A stretch of 64,000 nt of DNA from CATQGW01 sp965242565 (lineage in GTDB: Bacteria; Chloroflexota; Dehalococcoidia; Bin125), in assembly GCA_965242565.1 (NCBI GenBank), contig OZ251457.1, forward strand, positions 1,302,001 to 1,366,000, written 5' to 3'. The notes beneath the pieces were generated by a model that did no database searches, was not told where the DNA came from, and saw only the letters and a program-made list of their open reading frames with translations. The position numbers were made by a program, and so were the translations under genes. Below are positions 1-8,622 of this stretch, piece by piece. Numbering within the stretch: the first letter of the stretch is position 1; each line of letters begins with the position of its first letter.

Positions 1-2
1 CG

Positions 3-548
3 GACGGCAAGGAGATCACGTTCACCAAGCTGTGCGGCAAGATGCAGGGCAGCGGCGGGATGATCCAGGGGCAGGCCGATGTGCTGCCCAACCGCCCCGG
101 GCCGGCCTACGGCTGCCACATCGTCGATGTGGCGGTGGACAAGGACACGGGCAAGGTGGACATTCTGCGCTACACCGCGGTGCAGGATGTAGGCACCGCG
201 ATTCACCCGTCCTACGTGGAGGGCCAGGTGCAGGGCGGCGCGGCGCAGGGCGCGGGCATGGCGCTGACCGAGGAGTACCTCTACGACGACGACGGTCGGA
301 TGCAGAACGCGAGCCTGCTCGACTACCGGATGCCGACGGCGCTGGATCTGCCGGACATCGAGACGATTCTGGTAGAGGTGCCGAATCCGTCGCACCCCTA
401 CGGGGTGCGGGGGGTGGGCGAGGTGCCGATTGTGCCGCCGCTGGCGGCGATCGCGAATGCGATCCATGATGCGACGGGGATCCGGATGCGGCGTCTGCCG
501 GCGTCGCCGACGCGGGTGCTGGACGCGCTGCTGGATGGGGAGGGGTAG
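3..548 (+). CDS. Molybdenum hydroxylase large (molybdopterin-binding) subunit, C-terminal part
   Basis: This is the 3' end of a xanthine dehydrogenase/CO dehydrogenase-type large subunit; the start lies left of the window. The family binds the molybdenum cofactor and hydroxylates aldehydes, purines or CO, usually with FAD and 2Fe-2S partner subunits. The visible 181 residues contain the cofactor-loop signature QGGAAQGAGMALTEE and, near the end, GVRGVGEVP, whose Glu in the GxGE context is the family's catalytic base. The frame is open from the first bases and ends with TAG. The substrate cannot be told from this part. A defence-type helicase gene follows 39 bp later on the same strand. Confidence 0.9.
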   Translation, partial: DGKEITFTKLCGKMQGSGGMIQGQADVLPNRPGPAYGCHIVDVAVDKDTGKVDILRYTAVQDVGTAIHPSYVEGQVQGGAAQGAGMALTEEYLYDDDGRMQNASLLDYRMPTALDLPDIETILVEVPNPSHPYGVRGVGEVPIVPPLAAIANAIHDATGIRMRRLPASPTRVLDALLDGEG

Positions 549-552
549 GGAG

Positions 553-588
553 ATGGCGTACACCAATCGCTGCCGGACGAACGCCTGA
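553..588 (+). other. 11-codon reading frame between the hydroxylase and helicase genes
   Basis: A GGGAG ribosome-binding-like stretch precedes an ATG that opens the 11-residue frame MAYTNRCRTNA. Its TGA overlaps the ATG of the helicase gene (TGATG). It could be a leader peptide that couples translation, or the first codons of a former neighbour whose remainder was replaced when the helicase cluster arrived. Neither reading can be proven from one sequence. Confidence 0.25.
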
Positions 589-3575
589 TGTCTGAGCGAC
601 CGATGGCACCCGACCACTACGTGCCCACACCGACGCAACGGCAGGCGATAGAGCACGCAGGCGGCAACCTGCAAATCATCGCCTGCGCAGGGTCCGGCAA
701 AACGGAGGTTGTCGCACGGCGCGTCGCACGCCTGCTCGACTCTCAAGGCCCACACCGCCTTCAGCCCCAGAACATCGTCGCCTTCACGTTCACGGAGAAA
801 GCCGCTAGCGAGCTGCGCCGCCGAATCACAACCCGCGTCCGGTCGGAACTCGGCGACCTCACCGGGATGAGTGAACTGTTCGTCGGCACGATCCACGGCT
901 TCTGCCTACAGCTGCTGCAAAACCACGCCCCTGAATTCCGCAAGTTCGGAGTCCTGAACGACGTGCAGCAAGCGCTGTTCATCGATCGATACAGCAGGAA
1001 AAGTGGCCTCGCTGAGTCGTTCACAATCAAGAGAGGGCGACCACTGAAGCGGTTCACAGACACTGATCGGTACCGCCAAGCACTGAACATTCTGCGCGAA
1101 GACGACGTCGACTGGAGGGAGTTGTCGGACTGTCACGTCGCCGCCAAGCTGGACGGCTACAGAGAACTGCTGATGACCGAAGGACACTTCGACTACTCAG
1201 CCATGCTCGAGACCGCCGAGCACCTGCTGTGGCGAAGCACAGAACTCCGCGCGGAGTCGGACAGGCACATCGCGTACGTCATCGTTGATGAGTATCAAGA
1301 CGTTAACCCCGTGCAGGAACGGATCATCGCGCGTCTACACGATCTCGGTGCGAAACTCTGTGTGGTTGGGGACGATGATCAGGCGATCTACCAGTGGCGC
1401 GGCTCCACCGCCACGAACATCATCGGCTTCAGCAGTCGATATCCAGATGTTGCGCAAGTGCGCCTCCAAGAGAACTTTCGATCGAGCGACGCCGTCGTGC
1501 AGATCGCGAGCGAATTCATCGCGCAGAACCCAGACCGACTGCCAAAACAGATGCAGCCTGCCGCCAGTCAGCCGTATGACGATGGCGATGTCTCCGCCCT
1601 CGAATTCGATTCGCCGGACGACGAGGCGGACTGGATCGCCCAAACCTGCCGCGACCTGCTCGGCAAAGAATTCAACGACGGCGAGCGGCGCGGCTTGTCG
1701 TGGTCCGACATGGCCATCCTGTTGCGAAGCGTGCGCAGGAACGGCGATCCGATCGTTGATGCGCTGCGTCGACACGACATTCCGTTCGTCGTGAAAGGAA
1801 CAGCGAACCTGTTCAAAACACCAGAAGCCCAAGCACTCAGGCTCACGTATCACTATGTCGCCGCGATCGAGATTTCCTTATCGGACACCTACCACCCCAC
1901 ACCCAACGACATCGACATATCGAATGCCTGGCTGAATGCCGAGCTCGACGTGCAACGCTCGGACCTCAAGCGAGCTGTCAGGAGCTTAGATGCACTGCGG
2001 ATCGCGGTGGGTGATGGCAGCCGTCACGGGCGATCGCTTCAGGCTGTTCTGCTCGCTTTTCTGGCAGACATCGGCGTTCGTGAGGACAGCATGCCCGAGG
2101 GACGTCGGGAAGATGCGATGTTCAACTTCGGAAAGTTCTCCCAGCTGATCTCCGATTACGAGGCGATCCACTTCCACTCCGAGCCTCGCGAACTGTTCGA
2201 GGGCTTCGTGAAGTTCCTCTACTACCAAGCGGATGGCGCATACCAGGAAGGCTCAGAGGATAACGCTCGCGCGATACCCGACGCGGTGCAAGTGATGACT
2301 GTCCACCAAGCCAAGGGAATGCAGTGGCCGGTCGTATTCCTCCCCGCCTTGCTACAGAATCGCTTCCCCAGCGCTGCCCGGGGTGGCGCGAGCGTTTGGG
2401 ATCTTATCCCGCCGGAGGCAGTCGCGAACGCGAATCGGTACCAGGGCGGCGACAGCGACGAACGGCGGCTCTTCTACGTCGCAATGACCCGCAGTCAGAA
2501 GTTCCTGCACATGACTTGGGCACCGATCGGCGAGAAAGGCCTCTACTATCGGCCGTCCGAGTTCTGGGTGGAAATTCGGGCATCGAACAAGGTCCAACAC
2601 GCAAGACCGAACTACGCTGATCGGCCAAATGCTCCAGTCAAATCGACGTCGAGCGCCGAAACCATCGAACTCTCCTTTTCCAACCTGCGGAACTTTCTAC
2701 GCTGCCCTTACGAGTTCAAGCTGCGCGTCCTGTACGGCTTCGAAGAGCCGAATGACATCGCCACCGGATACGGCGCTGGCCTGCACAATGCGCTTGCCGA
2801 CATTCACATGCGCGCCGGTGCAGGCGCGGTCATCACATCTGCCGACATTCACGACCTGGTCGATCTCCACATGCGCCTCCCCTTCGCCAGCGAGAAGATG
2901 CGAGAGACGCTCATGGCCGCGGCGCGGCGAACTATCGCAAATTACGTCCAAGACCGATCCGGTCAGTTCCAGCACATCCAGTTCATCGAGAAGGACGTAG
3001 AAGTGAATCTCAGCGACGGCATCGTGATCCGCGGTCGCATCGACCTGGTAGAACAGCGGGATACCGGCGAGACGACCATCATCGACCTGAAGTCGAGCCG
3101 TCGCAGCCAAAGCGAAGAGATCAGCGAACAGCAGCTGCACACTTACACGCTGGGATACCGGGAGCTTACCGGACGACAGCCCGACTTCGTCGAGATCTAC
3201 GATCTTGAGGGCCGCTCCCCCCAGAGGCGAATGGTTGACCGCGACTTCGTCGAGCAGCTGACAACGACTGTGCAAAGCGCAGTTGACACGATCCGCCGCG
3301 GTGAAATGGTCGCGGATCCGAGCGCTGAGAAGTGCAATGAATGCGGCGTACGTGGGCTTTGCTCTGCTGGTCAGCGTGCCGTCAAGGCCAAAACGCCTCG
3401 GATGCGAGATGATGGACAAGCTCGTGAGGCGCGGAGTGCCGCAGCCCGGCAAGCCGATGCGCCGCCGGACTCGCCGGTTGAGGACACACCCAGTGAACCC
3501 TGTACCGACACCGCACCGCGCGACTCGGCGTGGCGGCGCATTCGGCGTCGGATGCGTCGTTGGTCCGGTCGTTGA
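588..3575 (+). CDS. UvrD/Adn-like superfamily 1 helicase fused to a C-terminal Cas4-like nuclease
   Basis: A 995-residue protein predicted to unwind and cut DNA. The helicase part has Walker A AGSGKT (residues 34-39), motif II VDEYQD (about 232), motif III GDDDQAIYQWRGS, a late motif VHQAKGMQWPVVFLP and motif VI RRLFYVAMTRSQ. From about residue 700 it continues into a PD-(D/E)XK domain: LSFSNLRNFLRCPYEF, then IDLVEQ with IDLKS, then CNECGVRGLC. The Cys of LRCPYEF with the last three Cys matches the 4Fe-4S pattern of AddB/Cas4/Adn nucleases. Actinobacterial AdnA and AdnB are similar helicase-nuclease fusions but work as a pair; no second subunit is seen here. The basic C-terminal tail looks disordered. 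Two DNA methyltransferase genes follow on the same strand, so a self/non-self role is plausible. An alternative start is the ATG at 603. Confidence 0.9.
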   Translation: MSERPMAPDHYVPTPTQRQAIEHAGGNLQIIACAGSGKTEVVARRVARLLDSQGPHRLQPQNIVAFTFTEKAASELRRRITTRVRSELGDLTGMSELFVGTIHGFCLQLLQNHAPEFRKFGVLNDVQQALFIDRYSRKSGLAESFTIKRGRPLKRFTDTDRYRQALNILREDDVDWRELSDCHVAAKLDGYRELLMTEGHFDYSAMLETAEHLLWRSTELRAESDRHIAYVIVDEYQDVNPVQERIIARLHDLGAKLCVVGDDDQAIYQWRGSTATNIIGFSSRYPDVAQVRLQENFRSSDAVVQIASEFIAQNPDRLPKQMQPAASQPYDDGDVSALEFDSPDDEADWIAQTCRDLLGKEFNDGERRGLSWSDMAILLRSVRRNGDPIVDALRRHDIPFVVKGTANLFKTPEAQALRLTYHYVAAIEISLSDTYHPTPNDIDISNAWLNAELDVQRSDLKRAVRSLDALRIAVGDGSRHGRSLQAVLLAFLADIGVREDSMPEGRREDAMFNFGKFSQLISDYEAIHFHSEPRELFEGFVKFLYYQADGAYQEGSEDNARAIPDAVQVMTVHQAKGMQWPVVFLPALLQNRFPSAARGGASVWDLIPPEAVANANRYQGGDSDERRLFYVAMTRSQKFLHMTWAPIGEKGLYYRPSEFWVEIRASNKVQHARPNYADRPNAPVKSTSSAETIELSFSNLRNFLRCPYEFKLRVLYGFEEPNDIATGYGAGLHNALADIHMRAGAGAVITSADIHDLVDLHMRLPFASEKMRETLMAAARRTIANYVQDRSGQFQHIQFIEKDVEVNLSDGIVIRGRIDLVEQRDTGETTIIDLKSSRRSQSEEISEQQLHTYTLGYRELTGRQPDFVEIYDLEGRSPQRRMVDRDFVEQLTTTVQSAVDTIRRGEMVADPSAEKCNECGVRGLCSAGQRAVKAKTPRMRDDGQAREARSAAARQADAPPDSPVEDTPSEPCTDTAPRDSAWRRIRRRMRRWSGR

Positions 3576-3798
3576 TGCGCATCTCGAACGTCTGTATGAT
3601 GATGCTGACTGGAGCGACCTTGCGCAGATCGACGCAAACTCCGCCGTGCGGGTCGATGCTCTCAGGCGAGAGGCAAAGAGCGCCATGGAGGTCAAGATGC
3701 TTGAGCTAGATGGGAGCCCCCCGTGGCCGTGCAAGCGACGACGACGACGAGCACCTCAAGTTTCGGCGGCACGCCTTCGCCGTAGAGGAGGCGTAGCG
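3576..3798 (+). other. Gap between helicase and methyltransferase; coding-like fragments and a 28-codon frame
   Basis: These 223 bp hold no recognisable gene, but two stretches look coding-like. Frame 1 from about 3557 to 3715 gives an acidic, helix-rich peptide containing HLERLYDDADWSDLAQID, and it is in frame with the following methyltransferase without a stop. A separate short frame, 3710-3796, encodes 28 residues ending EHLKFRRHAFAVEEA and stops two bases before the methyltransferase ATG; the methylase ribosome-binding site GAGGAGG lies inside its last codons. This may be a small real gene or the remains of a broken one. Confidence 0.3.
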
Positions 3799-4767
3799 AT
3801 GGAGTACCGTATCCCCGATCCGGGCAACTGGCCGGCTGAACATGTCGATCGCATTGTGCAGGGGGACTGCCTGGAGCGGCTGGGGGAGTTGCCTGATGAG
3901 TGCGTGGCGCTGGCGGTGACCAGCCCGCCTTACTGGAACGTCGTCGACTACGGGGTTGAGGGGCAGATTGGGCATACGTCGTATGAGCGCTATATCGACG
4001 AGCTCGTCGAGGTCTGGCGCGAGACGGCGCGGGTGCTGATTCCCAACGGCAAGCTGGCGATTGTGGCGCCGGTAATGCCGATTCCCAAGTCGGAAATCGA
4101 CGATCAGCACACGCGGCACCTCAAGAACATCGCGGCGGACATTGAGGCCTCGATTCTGCGCGATGTGCCCGGGCTGCACCGCTTCAGCCTGTTCGTCTGG
4201 AAGAAGCAGACGACGACCAAAATGTTCGGCAGCTACCCGTTTCCGCCGAACATCTACGAGGACAACACGATCGAGTTCATTAACGTCTACGTCAAAGATG
4301 GGGCGCCGCCGCGTATCTCGAAGGCAGCGAAAGAGCCGAGCAAACTGTCGCAGGCGGAGTGGCTCGATCTGTCGAAGCAGATCTGGCCGATCTATCCGCA
4401 GGATGTGAAGCGCGCGGGCGGGCATCCTGCGCCGTTTCCGACCGTGCTGCCGCAGCGGTTGATCATGATGTACACCTTCCAGGCGGCGCCCGAGGCCGGC
4501 TTCGCGGGCGACATCGTGCTCGATATGTTCAACGGCTCCGGGGCGACGACGCTCGCCGCCAAGGCGACGGGCCGCCGCTGGATCGGCATCGACCTGCACC
4601 CCGAATACTGCGCCTACGCCGAGCGGCGCCTGCGCGAGGAGCGCGTCGGCGCGCACAACATCATCATCGACGACGACCGCGTCCGCGCCGCGGTCGACAG
4701 CCGCCAAATGGAGATGTTCGGCGGCGCTGAACCCGATGCGCTGCCCGAAGCGGCATCGCTAGACTGA
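3799..4767 (+). CDS. Site-specific DNA methyltransferase, beta-type motif order
   Basis: A 322-residue amino-methyltransferase predicted to transfer a methyl group from S-adenosylmethionine to the exocyclic amine of adenine (N6) or cytosine (N4) in a short DNA site. Catalytic motif IV, TSPPYWN (residues 41-47), comes before the SAM-binding motif DMFNGSGATT (about 241-250), which is the beta-class order. RRWIGIDLHPEYCAYAERRL after motif I is typical of the N6/N4 family. The start at 3799 is chosen for the GAGGAGG box at 3786-3792 and because the protein begins directly with the expected fold (QGDCLERL...). A second methylase follows 52 bp downstream. No dedicated restriction nuclease is adjacent, except the nuclease domain of the helicase upstream. 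Confidence 0.9.
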   Translation: MEYRIPDPGNWPAEHVDRIVQGDCLERLGELPDECVALAVTSPPYWNVVDYGVEGQIGHTSYERYIDELVEVWRETARVLIPNGKLAIVAPVMPIPKSEIDDQHTRHLKNIAADIEASILRDVPGLHRFSLFVWKKQTTTKMFGSYPFPPNIYEDNTIEFINVYVKDGAPPRISKAAKEPSKLSQAEWLDLSKQIWPIYPQDVKRAGGHPAPFPTVLPQRLIMMYTFQAAPEAGFAGDIVLDMFNGSGATTLAAKATGRRWIGIDLHPEYCAYAERRLREERVGAHNIIIDDDRVRAAVDSRQMEMFGGAEPDALPEAASLD

Positions 4768-4819
4768 GGTCCAGCGGCGCGACATCGATCGGGCGGCTGC
4801 AACCGGACGGCGGTTTCCG

Positions 4820-5881
4820 ATGACCGGCGAGCGCGATTCCGTGAGCGTGCTGAAGACGAAGCTGGGCGAGATCACCTGCGGCGATTCGCTGGAGGTGCTG
4901 GCCGGCTACGCCGATGCTTCGGTGGACTGCATTATGACGAGTCCGCCGTTCGGGCTGGTGCGTAAGAAGGAGTACGGGAACGTCGACGCCGACGAGTACC
5001 TCGAATGGTTCGCGCTGTTCGCCACCGAATTCCATCGCGTGCTCAAGGACAGCGGCAGTCTGGTGATCGACATCGGCGGTTCGTGGAACCGCGGCACGCC
5101 GACGCGCTCGCTCTATCACTTCAAGCTGGTCGTGATGCTCTGCGAGCAGTTCGGCTTTCACCTCGCGCAGGAGATGTACTGGTGGAACCCGTCGAAGCTG
5201 CCCAGCCCGGCGGAGTGGGTCACCGTTAGGCGCATCCGCGTCAAGGACGCGATCAACACCGTCTGGTGGCTTTCCAAAACGCCCTGGCCGAAAGCGAGCA
5301 ACCGGCGCGTGTTGCAGCCCTACAGCGATAGCATGCAAACGCTGCTTGCGGACGGCTACAAGCCGATGCGCCGCCCGTCGGGGCACGACATCAGCGACAA
5401 ATTCTCCGCCGACAACGGCGCGGCGATCCCGCCGAACCTGATCGCGCTGCCGAACACGGAGAGCAACGGTGCGTATCAGCGGTACTGCAAGGAAAACGAT
5501 CTCACTCCGCATCCTGCGCGCTTCCCCGCCCGTCTGCCCGAATACTTTGTTCGGATGTTGACCGATCCCGGCGATCTGGTGATCGACCCGTTCGCGGGCA
5601 GCTGCGTCACGGGCGAGGTCTGCGAGCGGCTCGATCGCCGCTGGCACTGCATCGAGCTGGAGCGCGAGTACTGCGACGGCGCAATCGGGCGCTTCCAGGG
5701 CCAACAGGCGCAGCCCGGTATGGGAGCAGGCAAGAGTAAATCCGCCGCCGATCACTATCAGGTGCCCAGCCCCGGGCTGCTCTGGTCCGAGTTTGACGCC
5801 GAGCCGCTGCCGCCCGACGGCGGCAGGGCGAGGCCCGCTCGCCTGCACAACGATGGCGCAGCGCGCGGTCCGTCGGACTGA
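4820..5881 (+). CDS. Site-specific DNA methyltransferase, PvuII-like (probable N4-cytosine)
   Basis: A 353-residue DNA methyltransferase. Motif IV is TSPPFGL (residues 40-46) and the SAM motif DPFAGSCVTGEV is near residue 255. The SPPF plus FAGSxxTG pairing resembles the N4-cytosine enzymes of the M.PvuII type; the exact modified base is an inference. NPARFPARLPEYF-like residues (HPARFPARLPEYFV) just before motif I are also typical. The last 60 residues are proline/arginine-rich and probably disordered. It lies 52 bp after another methylase of different sequence, so the two probably recognise different sites or strands. It ends just before a repeat-rich, gene-free stretch. Confidence 0.9.
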   Translation: MTGERDSVSVLKTKLGEITCGDSLEVLAGYADASVDCIMTSPPFGLVRKKEYGNVDADEYLEWFALFATEFHRVLKDSGSLVIDIGGSWNRGTPTRSLYHFKLVVMLCEQFGFHLAQEMYWWNPSKLPSPAEWVTVRRIRVKDAINTVWWLSKTPWPKASNRRVLQPYSDSMQTLLADGYKPMRRPSGHDISDKFSADNGAAIPPNLIALPNTESNGAYQRYCKENDLTPHPARFPARLPEYFVRMLTDPGDLVIDPFAGSCVTGEVCERLDRRWHCIELEREYCDGAIGRFQGQQAQPGMGAGKSKSAADHYQVPSPGLLWSEFDAEPLPPDGGRARPARLHNDGAARGPSD

Positions 5882-5929
5882 CGCCAGATCGGCGAGCCGC
5901 CCACCGACCAGGACGTGTTCACGCTTTCG

Positions 5930-6430
5930 TCATTCCCGCCGCCGAACGTAGCGAATCCATACGGTGGTTGTCGGCGGGACGGCGTAGCGGGATGTTCTGC
6001 GAACGGCATTGGGGGGGTTCGGGGTGTTCGGCGCTGTGGATGGAGGTTGGGTTTGGGCCCCAGATCAAGTCTGGGGCGACGGAGTGTGAGTCTGGGGCGA
6101 CGGAATGTGAGTCTGGGGCGACGGAGTGGTGGGCGGTGGTGGTGGTCTGGTGTCTGAGGCGGGATGGGGTCGATTCCCGCTCGGGGGCGGGAATGACGGA
6201 AGGGGAGGGGGCGGGAATGACGGAAGGGGAGGGGGGAATGACGGGTCGGTGGGCGGCGGTGGTAGGCGGGTGTCTGAGGCGGGATGGGGCCGATTCCCGC
6301 TCGGAGGCGGGAATGACGAAGGGAGGAGGCGGAAATGACGAAAAGGGAGGGGCGGGAATGACGGAAAGGGAGGGCGGGGATGACGGAGGGGGGTGGGAAT
6401 GTGGGCGGGGATGACGGGTGAGTGGGCGGC
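5930..6430. repeat. Gene-free block of tandem and dispersed repeats
   Basis: About 600 bp between the methylase and ndk hold no credible gene. A GTCATTCCCGCC element at 5934 begins a stretch that is similar to one at 46632. At 6069-6131 a 21-bp unit (GTCTGGGGCGACGGAGTGTGA) occurs three times. At 6121-6360 two copies of a 120-bp unit lie in tandem; each contains TGTCTGAGGCGGGATGGGG followed by CGATTCCCGCTCGG and GGCGGGAATGACG. Further GGGAATGACGGA units follow to about 6400. Short frames across this block on both strands are low-complexity artefacts. Confidence 0.75.
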
Positions 6431-6504
6431 GCGGGGTGACAAATCCGCGTAAGCCTGCGGGCTGGGATAATGGATTGCCGGCTTGATGAGCGAGGAGGGA
6501 CGCG

Positions 6505-6960
6505 ATGGCGACGGAGCGGACGTTGGTCCTGGTCAAACCCGACGGCGTGCAGCGCGGCCTGGTCGGCGCCGTGCTGGGCAGGCTGGAGCAGCGCGGCCTC
6601 AAGCTGATCGGCCTCAAGCTGCTGCAGATGGACGACGCGCTGGCCCGGCGGCACTACGCCGAGCATGTCGAAAAGCCCTTCTTCCCCGGGCTGCGCGATT
6701 TCATCACTTCCGGCCCGCTGGTCGCCGCCGTCTTTGAGGGCGTCAACGCCGTGCAGCTCACGCGCAACGCGATGGGCGCCACGCACCCGCTCGACGCCGC
6801 GCCCGGGTCCATTCGCGGCGACTTCGGCGTCGACCTGGGGCGCAACGTGATTCACGGCTCCGACTCGCCGGAATCGGGCGAGCGCGAGGCGGCCCTCTTC
6901 TTCGAGCGGCGCGAGCTCGTCGCCTGGACGCGCGACACCGAACGCTGGATTTATGAGTAG
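6505..6960 (+). CDS. ndk: Nucleoside-diphosphate kinase
   Basis: A 151-residue enzyme that moves the gamma-phosphate of ATP to other nucleoside diphosphates through a phospho-histidine, keeping NTP pools balanced. The N-terminal KPDGV (residues 11-15) and the active-site block NVIHGSDS with His117 are intact, and the length is normal for the family. A GAGGAGGG ribosome-binding site sits seven bases before the ATG. It stands alone on the plus strand between the repeat block and the oppositely oriented rsfS. Confidence 0.97.
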   Translation: MATERTLVLVKPDGVQRGLVGAVLGRLEQRGLKLIGLKLLQMDDALARRHYAEHVEKPFFPGLRDFITSGPLVAAVFEGVNAVQLTRNAMGATHPLDAAPGSIRGDFGVDLGRNVIHGSDSPESGEREAALFFERRELVAWTRDTERWIYE

Positions 6961-7026
6961 TTCCGGGAGCAGTGCCGGGAGTAGTGCCGGGAGCAGGTCA
7001 GGGGAGCAGGTGGGCGAGTTGGCGGC

Positions 7027-7395
7027 CTACTCCACGCGCAGCAGCGTCGGCGCGTCGGACCAGAGGCCGTCCAGGTCGTAGTACTCGCGCGTCTCGCGGT
7101 CGAAGACATGCACCACCACTGCGCCGAAGTCGAACAGTTGCCAGCCGCCGTCGGCCGCGCCCTCGCGCCGCGCCCGCGGCGCGTCGGCGATCTTGCGCAG
7201 CGTGTCCTCCAGCGCGCCGAAATGCCGCCGCGACGAGGCCGTCGCGATCACAAAGTGGTCCGCCAGATCGGTCAGGTCGGCCACGTGCAGCAGCACGATC
7301 TGCTCGGCTTGCCGCTCCGACAGCTGCTCCACGATGCTCCGCGCCAGACGCTCCGGTTCCAACGAGACGGCTGGGGGCGCGATGTCGGTCTGCAC
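7027..7395 (-). CDS. rsfS: Ribosome silencing factor RsfS (Iojap family)
   Basis: A 122-residue protein that binds ribosomal protein uL14 on the 50S subunit and blocks subunit joining, lowering translation under starvation. The family core is clear: IVLLHVADLTDLADHFVIAT and, toward the end, WQLFDFGAVVVHVFDRETRE-YYDLDGLW. The length is normal. It is transcribed divergently from mnmA, with about 100 bp between the two starts, and converges with ndk. Confidence 0.95.
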   Translation of the reverse strand: MQTDIAPPAVSLEPERLARSIVEQLSERQAEQIVLLHVADLTDLADHFVIATASSRRHFGALEDTLRKIADAPRARREGAADGGWQLFDFGAVVVHVFDRETREYYDLDGLWSDAPTLLRVE

Positions 7396-7493
7396 GCGGC
7401 GTAGTCTAGCAATGAGGCGCGCCGGCAGACAGACGGGCGCACAGGCAACCGAGCAGACAGGCGAGCAGACAAGCGAGCCGGCGGGGGAGCGAC

Positions 7494-8597
7494 ATGGCTG
7501 AACGAGTGGTTGTGGGGATGAGCGGCGGGGTCGACTCCTCGGTCGCCGCCGCCCTGCTGGTCGAGCAGGGCTTCGAGGTGATCGGCGTCACCATGCGCCT
7601 CTGGACCGAGGCCCGCCCGCCCGGCCTCTCCGGCCGCACCCAGTGCTGCGGCATCGAGGATGTCGAAGACGCCCGCCGCGCCGCCCACCGGCTCGGCATC
7701 CCCCATTACACCCTCAACCTCGAGCGCCCCTTCCTCGAACACGTGGTCGAGCCGTTCGTCGCCGAATACGCGAGCGGGCGCACCCCCAACCCCTGCCTCA
7801 ACTGCAACACCTACATCAAGTTCGACCGCTTCCTCGAGCAGGCCCGCGCGCTCGACGCCGACTGGCTCGCCACCGGCCACTACGCCCGCATCGAACAGCG
7901 CGGCGGCCGGCCCGCCCTGCTGCGCGGCCTCGACCCCGACAAGGATCAGTCCTACTTCCTCTACACCCTGAGCGACGCCGCGCTGGCGATGACCCGCTTC
8001 CCCGTCGGCGGCCTGCAAAAGCGCGAGGTGCGCGCCATCGCCCAGCGGCACGGACTCGCCGTCGCCGACAAACCCGACAGCGCCGACATCTGCTTCGTGC
8101 CCGACGGCGACTACCGCGCCTTCGTTGAGCAGCGCATGACCGGGCGGCCCGGCAACATCGTCGACGCCGAAGGCGCGGTGATCGGCCAACACGACGGCGT
8201 CCAGCGCTTCACGATTGGCCAGCGCCGCGGGCTGGGCGGCGCGTTGGGCGGCGATCTCGGCACTGGCGGCGAGCGGCGTTACGTCGCAGCAATCGACGCC
8301 GCCACCGCCACGGTCACCGTCGCGCCCGAAGATGCGCTGCTCGTCCGCCGCATCGAACTCACCGATTGCCGCTGGCTCACCGAACCGCCCGAACGCCCCC
8401 TGCGCGTCGAAGCCCAGCTCCGCTACCGCTCCGCGCCCCTCGCCGGCGGCATCGAGCAGACCGACGACGGCGCAGCCGTGCTGCGCCTTGACCAGCCTGC
8501 CCGCGCCGTCGCCCCGGGGCAGGCCGCCGTCTGCTACGACGGCGACCGCGTGCTCGGCGGCGGCACGGTACAGCGAACAATGCAGCGAACAACCTGA
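7494..8597 (+). CDS. mnmA: tRNA-specific 2-thiouridylase MnmA
   Basis: A 367-residue ATP-dependent enzyme that thiolates U34 of tRNA for Lys, Glu and Gln. The PP-loop SGGVDSS lies at residues 10-16. The catalytic cysteine is in NPCLNC (Cys101), and the persulfide-forming second cysteine is in SADICFVPDG (about residue 200). The C-terminal beta-barrel part is present (FTIGQRRGLGG, then AQLRYRSAP). The start follows a GGGGGAGCGAC stretch. Two small membrane-protein genes and a DNA methylase follow closely on the same strand. Confidence 0.97.
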   Translation: MAERVVVGMSGGVDSSVAAALLVEQGFEVIGVTMRLWTEARPPGLSGRTQCCGIEDVEDARRAAHRLGIPHYTLNLERPFLEHVVEPFVAEYASGRTPNPCLNCNTYIKFDRFLEQARALDADWLATGHYARIEQRGGRPALLRGLDPDKDQSYFLYTLSDAALAMTRFPVGGLQKREVRAIAQRHGLAVADKPDSADICFVPDGDYRAFVEQRMTGRPGNIVDAEGAVIGQHDGVQRFTIGQRRGLGGALGGDLGTGGERRYVAAIDAATATVTVAPEDALLVRRIELTDCRWLTEPPERPLRVEAQLRYRSAPLAGGIEQTDDGAAVLRLDQPARAVAPGQAAVCYDGDRVLGGGTVQRTMQRTT

Positions 8598-8622
8598 CGG
8601 CGTGCGATAGGCTGCTCACATC

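Noticed and set aside
6069..6400. Possible CRISPR array in the repeat block
   Set aside because: The units are contiguous tandem copies without unique spacers of even length, and no cas genes are in the window; the Cas4-like domain of the helicase is a fusion of the Adn/AddB type.
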